This document shows, piece by piece, positions 1 through 8,485 of a stretch of 8,592 nucleotides of DNA. Origin of the DNA: Chitinophaga pinensis (lineage in GTDB: Bacteria > Bacteroidota > Bacteroidia > Chitinophagales > Chitinophagaceae); the NCBI GenBank assembly GCA_945866165.1, contig CAMBGO010000085.1, forward strand, positions 1-8,592, written 5' to 3'. The translations under genes were made by a program, and so were the position numbers. Position 1 is the stretch's first letter, and each line of letters opens with the position of its first letter. A model generated the notes under the pieces. It was not told the DNA's origin. It made no database searches and saw only the letters and a program-made list of their open reading frames with translations.

Positions 1-103
1 GGATGAAAATTGGCTTCCCCTGAAGAAGCAAAAATTGTTTGGGCAATACTGAACCCATTCTCATTCCTGAACCCCCTGCAACCAAAACGACTGTCTTGTT
101 CAT
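1..103 (-). CDS. ispD: IspD, 2-C-methyl-D-erythritol 4-phosphate cytidylyltransferase (N-terminus only, cut by window edge)
   Basis: IspD transfers CMP from CTP to methylerythritol phosphate in the cytosolic MEP pathway for isoprenoid precursors. Only 34 codons are in the window. They read MNKTVVLVAGGSGMRMGS followed by VLPKQFLLLQGKPIFI. This is the glycine-rich nucleotide-binding loop at residues 9-17 followed by PKQFL, the IspD N-terminal signature. By alignment from memory, Arg15 and Lys22 match the CTP-binding Arg20 and Lys27 of the E. coli enzyme, with the same spacing of seven residues. The ATG at 103-101 is the first possible ATG, because the in-frame codon five triplets upstream is the permease stop (121-119). 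The gene starts 15 bases after the permease and probably shares its transcript. No Shine-Dalgarno sequence is visible. Other sugar-nucleotide transferases share the glycine-rich loop, but the PKQFLLL continuation favours IspD. Confidence 0.88.
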   Translation of the reverse strand, partial: MNKTVVLVAGGSGMRMGSVLPKQFLLLQGKPIFI

Positions 104-118
104 TTGTATGAGAATAAC

Positions 119-1543
119 TTATGAATTCTTTTTACTTCTTAAGGCAATAAAATAAAGTGGTACCCCAATCAGTGTAATAATAAAACCAGGCCAGGTAAAC
201 TCTGGCTTAAACTTGATCAACAAGATGCAAAATCCAAGTCCCATAACAATATATATAAATGGAAGAATAGGATATCCAAATGCTTTGTAGGGCCGTTCCA
301 ATTCAGGTCTTTTTTTCCTAAGAATAAAAATACCAATTATGGTAAGAACGTAAAATATCACCACCATAAAAGAAACCATATCAAGTAGATCGCCATACCT
401 GCCACTCAAACACAATAAGGAAGCTACAACTGCTTGACTCCAAAGAGCCCATTCAGGCACTGCATTGGAATTCAACACAGATGCTTTCTTAAAAAATAAA
501 CCATCTATTGACATTGTATGATATACACGGGCCCCAGCCATCACCAAACCATTGATACACCCAAAAGTTGAAACCATTATTAATATTGCAATAATAGAAC
601 GCCCAGCAGCACCAAAAATCACATTTGCAGCTGCAACAGCCAAGCGATCTTCTTCGGGCCTTGCAATTTGATTTAGTGGCAAAGCGTTTAAATACATCAG
701 ATTTGCAGATATATAAATTACAGACACTATTAAGGTTCCCAAAAATAAACTCAACCCTATATTTCGTTTTGGATTACGAATTTCACCAGCAATAAATGTA
801 ACGTTGTTCCATGCATCACTACTGAATACTGAACCAACCATCGAGGCAGCAACAGCGCCCAATAACGTTATACCACCTATTGCTTCCCATGTAATACTGC
901 CATCGCTATTCAATAATGCCTTAGATGAAGTAAAGCCCGAAATCCAATTTTCCTGCCAATAACTCTTATCCACCATTAAAAAACCAAAAATAATCAGTCC
1001 AAAAAGTGCTACTAACTTGGATATTGTAAAAGTTGTTTGTATCAGTTTCGCTTCTTTTATCCCTCTTGTGTTGATATACGTTAGGAATAAAATAATTACA
1101 ATTGAAATAATTTGAGCTACATATATTTTTAAGGAGCCGATCTCAAATAAAATATTTTCGCTCGTCATGTTTAATGATGGGAAAAAATAACCTGCAAATT
1201 TTGCAAAGGCGACCCCAACAGCTGCAATGGTTCCAGTTTGAATCACTGCAAAAAAACTCCACCCATATAAAAACCCAACAAGGGGATTATAGGCTTCTTT
1301 GAGGTATACATATTGCCCTCCTGCTTTAGGAAACATGCCGCTCAATTCACCATAACTCATTGCTGCTATGATTGTCATGAACCCTGTTATCAACCAAACA
1401 GCAATAAGCATTCCCGCACTACCAACATTTCGGGTGATATCAGAGCTTACAATAAAAATACCTGAACCAATCATTGATCCAGCCACCACCATGGTTGCAT
1501 CTAGCAAGCCTAAGCTCGGTTTAAATGTAGCGTTTTCAGACAT
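119..1543 (-). CDS. APC-superfamily amino acid permease (LAT/SLC7-like)
   Basis: This is a 474-residue inner-membrane amino acid transporter with about twelve hydrophobic segments, the usual length and topology for the APC superfamily. GSGIF at residues 26-30 is the unwound first-helix motif that contacts the substrate amino and carboxyl groups in this superfamily. Further family motifs are FPKAGGQYVYLKEAY (71-85), the SSDAWNNVTFIAGEI segment (241-255) continuing into RNPKRNI, and ERPYKAFGYPILP (416-428) before the last helices. These resemble the LAT/SLC7 and SteT-type exchangers more than the H+-coupled AAT family. The substrate cannot be read from sequence; neutral amino acids or Ser/Thr exchange are guesses. 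The ATG at 1543 is the first after an in-frame TGA (1573-1571) and gives a typical short cytoplasmic N-terminus. The start lies only 13 bases after the U-tract of the upstream gene's terminator, so its promoter is unclear. ispD follows after 15 bases. Confidence 0.9.
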   Translation of the reverse strand: MSENATFKPSLGLLDATMVVAGSMIGSGIFIVSSDITRNVGSAGMLIAVWLITGFMTIIAAMSYGELSGMFPKAGGQYVYLKEAYNPLVGFLYGWSFFAVIQTGTIAAVGVAFAKFAGYFFPSLNMTSENILFEIGSLKIYVAQIISIVIILFLTYINTRGIKEAKLIQTTFTISKLVALFGLIIFGFLMVDKSYWQENWISGFTSSKALLNSDGSITWEAIGGITLLGAVAASMVGSVFSSDAWNNVTFIAGEIRNPKRNIGLSLFLGTLIVSVIYISANLMYLNALPLNQIARPEEDRLAVAAANVIFGAAGRSIIAILIMVSTFGCINGLVMAGARVYHTMSIDGLFFKKASVLNSNAVPEWALWSQAVVASLLCLSGRYGDLLDMVSFMVVIFYVLTIIGIFILRKKRPELERPYKAFGYPILPFIYIVMGLGFCILLIKFKPEFTWPGFIITLIGVPLYFIALRSKKNS

Positions 1544-1555
1544 AAAATAGTATTT

Positions 1556-1587
1556 AAAAAAAATCCCGGCTCAACTGAACCGGGATT
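1556..1587 (-). terminator. Rho-independent terminator after the OmpH-like gene
   Basis: Read on the minus strand, an 8-bp perfect stem AATCCCGG/CCGGGATT (1587-1580 with 1569-1562) is followed by a run of eight T (1563-1556). The inner part can extend with a G-U wobble and three more pairs (TTCA with TGAG), giving a long GC-centred hairpin. On the plus strand the hairpin is not followed by T, so it acts in the minus direction only. It begins 20 bases after the stop codon of the OmpH-like gene and ends 12 bases before the permease ATG. Confidence 0.9.
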
Positions 1588-1607
1588 GAAGATAAGTATT
1601 TCAACAA

Positions 1608-2204
1608 TTATTTATTTGATGAGTTAGACTTTTTATAAGATTGATTCAAACCATCAATCACTTCAGCTGTGATGTTATATGTTGAATCCTTGTAAAAAAG
1701 CACATTCATTCCAGCACTGTAAGAAAAAATAAAACTATACTTTGAGTTCTTGTTGTATTCTTCTAAATAATCATTCATTTTTTTTCTGAGCTCCTCCATG
1801 GTCTTCAGGCCATCTTCAGCAATATTGTTTTCCATGATTTTCTTCTGTTCTTCAAGGTTTTGCATTTTACCTTGATAAACCCTTTGAAAATTCTCTGCTT
1901 CAGCTTGGGTGATAGATTCCCCTCTTTTCAAAAAAGCAATACGCTCATTGTCTATTTTTTGAAATGCACTATTTAAATCTCTGTCAGCTGACTCCTTCTT
2001 CTTTTCAAATTCTTGCATCTTTTCTTGATAGAAAGTATACTTAGACTGAATTGAATCCAAATCCACATAAGCGATTTTAAGTGTTTGTGGAACACCTGCT
2101 TTGGGGGCGGAAGAATTTACAGTTTGATTTTTATTGGAAATGAATAACGCAAGGGAAATTAGTATTCCAGCTGCGAGTATAATATTTATGACTTTTTGAT
2201 TCAT
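1608..2204 (-). CDS. OmpH/Skp-family coiled-coil protein with N-terminal membrane anchor
   Basis: This 198-residue protein resembles the OmpH/Skp periplasmic chaperone family, whose members hold unfolded outer-membrane proteins. Residues 5-22 form one uncleaved-looking hydrophobic segment, so it is probably a signal anchor or signal peptide. A Ser/Ala/Pro linker follows, then IAYVDLDSI (44-52), the typical first strand of the OmpH domain. A long charged, heptad-like helical region (about 55-155, rich in K/E/Q/M) comes next. A closing strand region, SFIFSYSAGMNVLFYKDSTYNITAEVI, comes before a Ser/Asn/Lys tail. The length is a little above classical Skp. The start is taken at the ATG (2204); a TTG two codons upstream (2210) is also in frame but less likely. 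It follows the rpoC terminator by 31 bases and ends in its own terminator. It is not next to bamA or lpxD, where Skp genes often lie, so the precise role is uncertain. Confidence 0.8.
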   Translation of the reverse strand: MNQKVINIILAAGILISLALFISNKNQTVNSSAPKAGVPQTLKIAYVDLDSIQSKYTFYQEKMQEFEKKKESADRDLNSAFQKIDNERIAFLKRGESITQAEAENFQRVYQGKMQNLEEQKKIMENNIAEDGLKTMEELRKKMNDYLEEYNKNSKYSFIFSYSAGMNVLFYKDSTYNITAEVIDGLNQSYKKSNSSNK

Positions 2205-2234
2205 AGTCAAAGGCTTTAATTATGTCAATTATAA

Positions 2235-2263
2235 GAAAAAAGGGAGCAGAATAACTGCTCCCT
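2235..2263 (-). terminator. Rho-independent terminator of rpoC
   Basis: On the minus strand a perfect 9-bp stem AGGGAGCAG/CTGCTCCCT (2263-2255 with 2249-2241) with a 5-base loop is followed directly by a T-run (2241-2236). It starts 7 bases after the rpoC stop codon. The polarity (T-run only on the minus-strand side) fits rpoC transcription. It ends about 31 bases before the ATG of the OmpH-like gene. Confidence 0.93.
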
Positions 2264-2270
2264 CGGTTAT

Positions 2271-5200
2271 TTACTCTTCTTCATCGAAGCTCATCACCTC
2301 TCGGGTGGTTTGCAACAATTCATATTCTTCTTTGCTACCCACCAATAGATTTTCGTACTCTCGAAGTCCTGTTCCGGCAGGTATATGATGTCCTGTGATT
2401 ACGTTCTCTTTCAAACCAAGCATGTCGTCTGTTTTTCCTTGAATGGCTGCAGAGGACAATACTTTCGTTGTTTCTTGGAATGATGCAGCTGAAATCCAAC
2501 TTTGTGTACCAAGTGATGCTTTTGTGATACCCAATAAAACTGGACAAGATGTTGCAGCATTTGCATCCCTGAATTCAATAACCTTTTTATCAGCTCTGCG
2601 CAGAATAGAATTCTCTTCTCTCACATCACGCAGGCTAACAATCTGACCGGGCTTCATCAGTGTTGAATCGCCTGGATCAACAACAACTTTTTTGTCATAA
2701 ATCCAATCGTTTTCAATATTAAAATCTTGACGGTCCTCAAGATCACCTTCCAAGAATTTTGTATCACCTGGATCAACTATTTCAACTTTTCTCATCATCT
2801 GACGCACAATCACTTCAACATGCTTATCATTGATCTTAACACCCTGAAGCCTATAAACCTCTTGTATTTCATTCACAACATATTCTTGCACTGCAAATGG
2901 CCCTTTGATAGAGAGAATGTCACCAGGTGCAATCTGACCATCAGATAATGGTGTGCCGGCCTTCACAAAATCTCCATCTTGAACGAGAATTTGTCTTGTA
3001 AGCGTAACAAGGTATTTCTTAATGACACCATCCTTAGCCTCAACAGAAATTTCCCTATTACCTCTTTTTATTGCTCCAAAGGTTACAACGCCATCGATTT
3101 CAGAAACTACTGCAGGATTACCTGGGTTTCTTGCTTCAAACAATTCTGTTACCCTTGGAAGACCGCCCGTGATGTCACGAAGCTTTCCAAGAATCCTTGG
3201 GATCTTTACTAGCACTTGACCAGCTTTAACTTGATCACCTTGCTCTATAACAATATGTGATCCGACTGGAAGGTTATATGTTTTTTCATCTTTTGCAAGA
3301 ATCTTGAGTGAAGGAATTCTAGTTTTATCTTTTGACTCAATAACAACCTTTTCTCTGTGACCTGTTTGTTCATCAGCTTCTTCACGGTATGTTACGCCAT
3401 CGATTACATTTTCAAAATCGATTTCTCCAGCAATTTCTGCAACAATTACATTGTTGAATGGATCCCAAGTACAAATGGTATCACCTTTGGCAACTTTCTT
3501 ATTATCAGACACAGCCAATACAGATCCGTAAGGAACGTTGTTGGTAATGAGAACACGGTCATTTTTTAAATCCATTATTCGCATTTCACCAGTACGACCG
3601 ATCACAATTTGAACATCGTTACCCTCGTTATTTTTTGCCTTAACCGTTCTTAAACCATCAAACTGTACAACTCCGTCGAACTTCGCAACAAGGTGCGATT
3701 CAATTGATGCAGAACCTGCAACACCACCAACGTGGAAAGTACGCAGGGTAAGCTGTGTTCCAGGTTCACCGATAGATTGAGCAGCAATAATACCAACAGC
3801 ATCACCTTTTTGGGTAATGTTACCTGTTGCCAAATTGATACCGTAACATTTTACGCAAACACCTCTCTTGCTTTCACAAGTAAGTACTGATCGTATTTCA
3901 ATTGTTTCGATACCAGCATCTTCAATTTTCTTAGCGGTGTCTTCATCAATCCCCTGACCAGCACTAACAATCAATTCGTCTGTAATCGGATTGTATACAT
4001 TGTGTAAAGATGTTCTTCCAAGTATTCTATCATACAAAGGCTCTACTATATCTTCATTGTCTTTTAAAGCGCTTGTTGCAATACCTCTTAAGGTCTGACA
4101 ATCTTCATCTGCAATAATCACATCCTGTGCCACATCCACCAAACGACGGGTGAGATAACCAGCATCAGCTGTTTTCAATGCTGTGTCAGCAAGACCTTTA
4201 CGTGCACCATGTGTTGAGATGAAGTATTCCAATACGCTCAAACCATCTTTGAAATTTGAAAGGATTGGGTTTTCTATGATTTCAGAACCGGTGGAGCCAC
4301 TTTTTCTTGGCTTTGCCATCAATCCCCTGATACCAGCAAGCTGTTTAACCTGCTGCTTACTTCCCCTAGCACCAGAATCAAGCATCATATATACTGAGTT
4401 GAAGCCCTGCTTATCTGTTGCCATCGCACGGATAAGTGTTTCAGTCAATTTAGTATCTACCCTCGACCATATATCAATGATCTGATTGTAACGCTCGTTG
4501 TTTGTGATCAATCCCATGTTATAATTATCCCATACTTCCTGTACTTCAGACGAAGCCTGGTCAACCATCTCCTCTTTCATCATTGGGATAAGCAAGTCCT
4601 GAATACTAAATGACAATCCACCTTTGAATGCCATGCGGAATCCAAGTTCCTTGATTGCATCTAGGAATTTTGCAGTTGTAGGAACATTTGTGATCTTAAT
4701 AATGTTACCAATGATTTCCCTTAAGCTCTTTTTTGTAAGCAATGCGTTTACAAAACCAACTTTAGCAGGAACAGATTGGTTGAACATAACACGACCAACA
4801 GTTGTCTCAATCAACTTATTTTCAATCTCACCAGCATCATTTCTAACATTTGCTTTGACCTTTATAAATGCATGTAAGTCAACCTTACCTTCATTATAAG
4901 CGATAATAACTTCTTCTGCACTGTAAAAACGCATTCCCTCACCCTTCACTATATCTGTTTCATTATTGCGCTTACCCTTTGTGATATAATAGAGTCCAAG
5001 TACCATGTCCTGTGAAGGCAAAGTGATTGGCGTTCCATTTTGAGGATTGAGTATATTATGAGAAGCCAACATCAACAATTGAGCTTCCAAAATTGCAGCA
5101 TGACTCAACGGAACGTGCACAGCCATTTGGTCACCATCGAAGTCAGCATTAAAAGCTGAACAAACAAGTGGGTGCAATTGAATAGCTTTCCCTTCTACCA

Positions 5201-6563
5201 ATTTAGGCTGGAAGGCCTGAATTGAAAGGCGGTGCAATGTTGGGGCACGGTTAAGCATGATCGGATGACCCTTTAAAATATTCTCAAGGATATCCCATAC
5301 GATTGCTTCTTTTCTATCTACAAGCTTACGGGCAGATTTCACCGTTTTTACAATACCTCTTTCAATCAATTTTCTAATGATGAATGGCTTGAAAAGTTCA
5401 GCACCCATATCTTTAGGTAAGCCACACTCATGCAATTTCAACTCAGGACCTACCACAATTACAGAACGACCAGAGTAGTCAACACGCTTTCCAAGTAGGT
5501 TTTGACGGAAACGACCTTGTTTACCTTTCAATACATCACTAAGTGATTTAAGCGCCCTTCCACCTTCTGCTTTAACTGCATTGGATTTACGGCTATTATC
5601 GAAAAGTGAATCAATTGCTTCCTGCAACATCCTTTTCTCATTCCTCAAGATTACTTCAGGAGCTTTGATTTCAAGCAACCTTTTCAAACGGTTATTTCTG
5701 ATGATAACCCTGCGGTAAAGGTCATTCAAATCAGAAGAAGCAAATCTTCCACCATCCAAAGGAACCAATGGTCTCAGTTCTGGTGGGATTACAGGGATAT
5801 ATTGCATAACCATCCATTCAGGACGGTTTACGATTCTTGAATTAGCATCACGGAAAGACTCAACTACACTCAATCGCTTTAATGCATCAGCTTTTCTTTG
5901 TTGAGAAGTTTCATTTGCTGCAGCGTTTCTCAATGAGTAACTCAATGAGTCCAATTCAATTCTAAGCAATAAATCATGAAGTGCTTCTGCACCCATTTTC
6001 GCTATAAACTTATTTGGATCTTCATCAGGCAGGTATTGATTTTCTTTTGGCAATGCATCCAGCAAGTCCAAATACTCCTCTTCAGTTAACAAATCGCCTT
6101 GCTTCTTTCCTTTATCTGCAACAATACCAGGTTGGATAACGACGAAACGTTCGTAATAAATAATGCTCTCTAGCTTCTTGGAACTGATTCCCAAAAGGTA
6201 TCCGATTTTATTTGGCAAACTTTTGAAATACCAAATATGAACAACAGGAACTACCAATTTGATATGGCCCATGCGCTCACGACGCACTTTCTTTTCAGTT
6301 ACTTCTACACCACAACGATCACATACAATTCCCTTGTACCTGATTCGCTTATATTTTCCACAAGCACACTCATAGTCCTTCACAGGACCAAAAATCTTTT
6401 CACAGAAAAGACCATCGCGCTCTGGCTTGTAGGTTCTGTAGTTTATTGTCTCTGGTTTCAGCACTTCTCCATATGACCTATTCAAGATAGAGTCAGGGGA
6501 GGCCAAACTGATTGTGATTTTTGAAAACGAAGATCTCGGGCGGTTGTCTTTTTTGATAGCCAT
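2271..6563 (-). CDS. rpoC: DNA-directed RNA polymerase subunit beta'
   Basis: This is a complete 1430-residue beta' subunit, which forms the clamp and part of the active centre of RNA polymerase. In order, the sequence shows: the N-terminal zinc ribbon with Cys66, Cys68, Cys81 and Cys84; the switch/rudder segment [21 protein letters not shown] (353-373); and the catalytic magnesium motif NADFDGDQM (472-480) with Asp474, Asp476 and Asp478. Next come the [22 protein letters not shown] segment (731-752) and the bridge helix around [26 protein letters not shown] (785-810). The second zinc site has Cys822, Cys896, Cys903 and Cys906, and the trigger loop is [16 protein letters not shown] (929-944). 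About 180 residues then separate the trigger loop from [16 protein letters not shown] (1130-1145), matching the SI3-type insertion of Gram-negative beta' subunits. No key residue is missing. The ATG at 6563 is the first after an in-frame TAA (6581-6579). Unusually, rpoB is not upstream: the nearest gene, 208 bases away, encodes an unknown TPR-like protein. Confidence 0.98.
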   Translation of the reverse strand: MAIKKDNRPRSSFSKITISLASPDSILNRSYGEVLKPETINYRTYKPERDGLFCEKIFGPVKDYECACGKYKRIRYKGIVCDRCGVEVTEKKVRRERMGHIKLVVPVVHIWYFKSLPNKIGYLLGISSKKLESIIYYERFVVIQPGIVADKGKKQGDLLTEEEYLDLLDALPKENQYLPDEDPNKFIAKMGAEALHDLLLRIELDSLSYSLRNAAANETSQQRKADALKRLSVVESFRDANSRIVNRPEWMVMQYIPVIPPELRPLVPLDGGRFASSDLNDLYRRVIIRNNRLKRLLEIKAPEVILRNEKRMLQEAIDSLFDNSRKSNAVKAEGGRALKSLSDVLKGKQGRFRQNLLGKRVDYSGRSVIVVGPELKLHECGLPKDMGAELFKPFIIRKLIERGIVKTVKSARKLVDRKEAIVWDILENILKGHPIMLNRAPTLHRLSIQAFQPKLVEGKAIQLHPLVCSAFNADFDGDQMAVHVPLSHAAILEAQLLMLASHNILNPQNGTPITLPSQDMVLGLYYITKGKRNNETDIVKGEGMRFYSAEEVIIAYNEGKVDLHAFIKVKANVRNDAGEIENKLIETTVGRVMFNQSVPAKVGFVNALLTKKSLREIIGNIIKITNVPTTAKFLDAIKELGFRMAFKGGLSFSIQDLLIPMMKEEMVDQASSEVQEVWDNYNMGLITNNERYNQIIDIWSRVDTKLTETLIRAMATDKQGFNSVYMMLDSGARGSKQQVKQLAGIRGLMAKPRKSGSTGSEIIENPILSNFKDGLSVLEYFISTHGARKGLADTALKTADAGYLTRRLVDVAQDVIIADEDCQTLRGIATSALKDNEDIVEPLYDRILGRTSLHNVYNPITDELIVSAGQGIDEDTAKKIEDAGIETIEIRSVLTCESKRGVCVKCYGINLATGNITQKGDAVGIIAAQSIGEPGTQLTLRTFHVGGVAGSASIESHLVAKFDGVVQFDGLRTVKAKNNEGNDVQIVIGRTGEMRIMDLKNDRVLITNNVPYGSVLAVSDNKKVAKGDTICTWDPFNNVIVAEIAGEIDFENVIDGVTYREEADEQTGHREKVVIESKDKTRIPSLKILAKDEKTYNLPVGSHIVIEQGDQVKAGQVLVKIPRILGKLRDITGGLPRVTELFEARNPGNPAVVSEIDGVVTFGAIKRGNREISVEAKDGVIKKYLVTLTRQILVQDGDFVKAGTPLSDGQIAPGDILSIKGPFAVQEYVVNEIQEVYRLQGVKINDKHVEVIVRQMMRKVEIVDPGDTKFLEGDLEDRQDFNIENDWIYDKKVVVDPGDSTLMKPGQIVSLRDVREENSILRRADKKVIEFRDANAATSCPVLLGITKASLGTQSWISAASFQETTKVLSSAAIQGKTDDMLGLKENVITGHHIPAGTGLREYENLLVGSKEEYELLQTTREVMSFDEEE

Positions 6564-6771
6564 AGTCAGATTTCTGTTTTACAAGTAAATGATGCCAACA
6601 CTCTGAAATTAATTTTAAAGTACAAAGTCATAATACATTGATAAACAATGATTTGACTGAGCATTGAAACTAAAAGAGTATGGACATGCCAAAATTAAGG
6701 ACTGCGAAGGTAGTCAAAACGGGAGAAAAAACAATAAAATTCTTATGGTTCAAACTATGATTGCCAACTTG
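6564..6771 (-). other. Spacer upstream of rpoC; no clear promoter or terminator found
   Basis: This is a 208-base AT-rich non-coding stretch between the 515-residue gene and rpoC. No intrinsic terminator follows the upstream gene: there is a T-run (6736-6725 side, minus strand) but only a weak AT hairpin before it, so readthrough into rpoC is possible. No convincing Bacteroidota -33/-7 promoter (TTG, then TAnnTTTG about 19-21 bases later) was found. The nearest match, TGACTTTG on the minus strand (6630-6623), has a TTG only 15 bases upstream. If rpoC has its own promoter it should lie here or in the end of the upstream gene. The hexamer TTGGCA occurs three times on the minus strand (6598-6593, 6692-6687, 6767-6762). 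Confidence 0.4.
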
Positions 6772-8319
6772 TTATGAATTGTTACGGGAAATGAATTTCT
6801 CCCTGACAATTGTTTGAACAGGAACACCATTTAACTTGCTTTCAAGCCAGGAGAGGATGTCGAGGTACATAAAAGACCTGCTCTCGCTAGAATTTTCGTG
6901 TACGGTTGTCAGGACAGACAATAAGTTGGAAAATTCAGACTTCAACATCTTGGGTTGAAGTCTGAATGAATTCCTTAAAAATGTAAATATTTCCTTTTCC
7001 ACCCTGCCAAGGTTTTGCATGTTGGACATGAACCTAAAAACAGAGCGAATTAAACTCTCGAGAATTGCTTCATTGCCAAGTTCATAATGAGAAATCAGGT
7101 GTAAAAGCCTTGCGTAACATTGAAGATCGGAACGTAGATCTGATTTCCAATGAATGATCTTATTCAAGTAAACGATTGTGTTATTGAAATCGCCTGATCC
7201 AAAATACAAGCATGCAATTTTGTAATAAAAAACCAGTGTTCTATGCCGGTCTAATTGCAGTTCAAATTCTTTCAGCTTTATTTCAATTTCAGAAACCAAT
7301 TCCAGACCATCTGAAAAGGTTCCCTCCAAAAAGTGCTTATTAATTTTTGCTAGATATAAATACACAAATGACTGAACGTGGTTGTTCATTGTTGCATTAC
7401 CTTCCTTTGACTCATAAAAAGCTTGAAACCTTTTCAAGTCAACATGAAACCGCTTGTCATTTCTCAGGATGAAATGCGCATTCAGCAAATTGTGCATACC
7501 TTTTATGTAATGCTGAGGTTCAATCTTAATCATAAAGGGTTCCTTCTCAAAAAGATCAACCCATCGCTGACAATTTTTATAATAGGTAAGGACATCCTGC
7601 TGAATGAAGCCATACCAGGCATGACTTTGAAAGAAATAAAGGCGTTCATAAAATCCCGTGAAATCTCCTGCATGCTCAGGCATATTTAACTCGAAAAACC
7701 GCTTCAGATTTTCCATATCTTCTTCATTGCGCACATGCCCTACTTTTATATACCACCCATATAATTGAAGAGCTAAGTTGCTTAGTTTACCAACAATTGA
7801 AAGGCGATTATTTAAATCATCCACCTCCGCAACCAACTCATTCGCACGGTCATTAAAGCTTCTTGTGATATGAAGTGTTTCAATTTTTTTTTCAAAAAAC
7901 AAGGCTTGCACCCAGTAGGTAATTTGGTTATTTGCTTTTGCCAAATCCTTTATTTTTTGTAACAATTTCAAGCTTTGATGATAAAGCCCCTTGTTGTATA
8001 AAATTCTTGCATAGTCGAGTTGTTCATGCAATAGAATATCTATATTTTGATCATTTCTTATTAACCTAATGCTAGTTAGAATTTGTTTATAAAGATGTGC
8101 TTTGAGGTTTGATAACTGCTGTTTTAGTATGGATGGATTTTTTTTAAAAATCACCTCTTCGTCATAGATTTCCATCCGATCAATTGCATCAAATAATTGA
8201 ATGATTTTAAGGTCTTCTGTAGCTCCATTTCTATTCACATACAACTTAAAATGCCGCTTTTCCCCTTTTTCAAGGGTCTTAATCAATTGGAAAAGCTCAT
8301 CAGCAGAACGGTTGGGCAT
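6772..8319 (-). CDS. Hypothetical TPR-like helical protein, 515 residues
   Basis: I do not recognise a named function. The product has no signal peptide or membrane segment and appears to be a cytoplasmic, almost fully alpha-helical protein. The N-terminus, SADELFQLIKTLEKGEKRHFKLY (5-27), is a charged helix pair of the kind I associate with Bacteroidota-specific conserved proteins. TPR-like helix-turn-helix units are suggested at about 98-130 (LDYARILYNKGLYHQSLKLLQKI), 361-393 (FYYKIACLYFGSGDFNNTIVYL) and 398-430, so the body is probably a superhelical scaffold for protein contacts. The C-terminus has a conserved-looking YLDILSWLESKLNG segment (485-497). No catalytic motif is visible. The ATG at 8319 is the first after an in-frame TGA (8334-8332). 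It is transcribed towards rpoC, 208 bases before it, and diverges from leuA. Composition is like the neighbouring genes, with no sign of recent transfer. Confidence 0.85.
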   Translation of the reverse strand: MPNRSADELFQLIKTLEKGEKRHFKLYVNRNGATEDLKIIQLFDAIDRMEIYDEEVIFKKNPSILKQQLSNLKAHLYKQILTSIRLIRNDQNIDILLHEQLDYARILYNKGLYHQSLKLLQKIKDLAKANNQITYWVQALFFEKKIETLHITRSFNDRANELVAEVDDLNNRLSIVGKLSNLALQLYGWYIKVGHVRNEEDMENLKRFFELNMPEHAGDFTGFYERLYFFQSHAWYGFIQQDVLTYYKNCQRWVDLFEKEPFMIKIEPQHYIKGMHNLLNAHFILRNDKRFHVDLKRFQAFYESKEGNATMNNHVQSFVYLYLAKINKHFLEGTFSDGLELVSEIEIKLKEFELQLDRHRTLVFYYKIACLYFGSGDFNNTIVYLNKIIHWKSDLRSDLQCYARLLHLISHYELGNEAILESLIRSVFRFMSNMQNLGRVEKEIFTFLRNSFRLQPKMLKSEFSNLLSVLTTVHENSSESRSFMYLDILSWLESKLNGVPVQTIVREKFISRNNS

Positions 8320-8343
8320 CGTAATTATATTTCAACAAAAAGC

Positions 8344-8389
8344 ACGTTTATAAAGGGTTTAACCATACAATAAACCCTTTGAGCAACGT
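8344..8389. promoter_or_regulatory. Extended inverted repeat in the divergent leuA control region
   Basis: A perfect 10-bp inverted repeat, AAAGGGTTTA (8352-8361) and TAAACCCTTT (8371-8380), is separated by 9 bases. It is flanked by a second matching pair, ACGTT (8344-8348) and AACGT (8385-8389), with 3 and 4 unpaired bases between. No T-run follows on either strand, and it lies between divergent start codons, so it is unlikely to be a terminator. An operator for a dimeric regulator, or an RNA hairpin in one 5' leader, are the two plausible readings. It begins 25 bases before the 515-residue gene start and ends 97 bases before leuA. Confidence 0.55.
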
Positions 8390-8485
8390 AAAATACACTT
8401 CATTTTGGGGAATAATTAGGAATCTAAGTAATAAATTTACAGACTGTAGAAAAAAAGAACCCCTAATACAGTCAAATTTAGTCCA

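Noticed and set aside
2204..2210. TTG at 2210 as the start of the OmpH-like gene
   Set aside because: An ATG lies two codons downstream and gives a normal lysine-containing N-terminus before the hydrophobic segment.
4183..4485. 100-codon plus-strand reading frame inside rpoC, and similar ones at 4624-4899, 2979-3212 and 6237-6476
   Set aside because: They are antisense shadows of the highly conserved rpoC coding frame, with no family resemblance.
6623..6648. Candidate rpoC promoter on the minus strand (TTG, 15 bases, TGACTTTG)
   Set aside because: The -7 element has a mismatch in its TA and the spacing is too short for the Bacteroidota consensus, so it is not listed as a promoter.
8352..8380. 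The leuA-region dyad as a bidirectional terminator
   Set aside because: It lies between divergent gene starts and has no T-run on either side.
8404..8439. Candidate leuA promoter on the plus strand (TTTG at 8404-8407 and TAAATTTA at 8432-8439)
   Set aside because: The -7 match is good apart from its last base, but the 24-base gap is longer than the usual spacing, and the AT-rich region makes such matches common.
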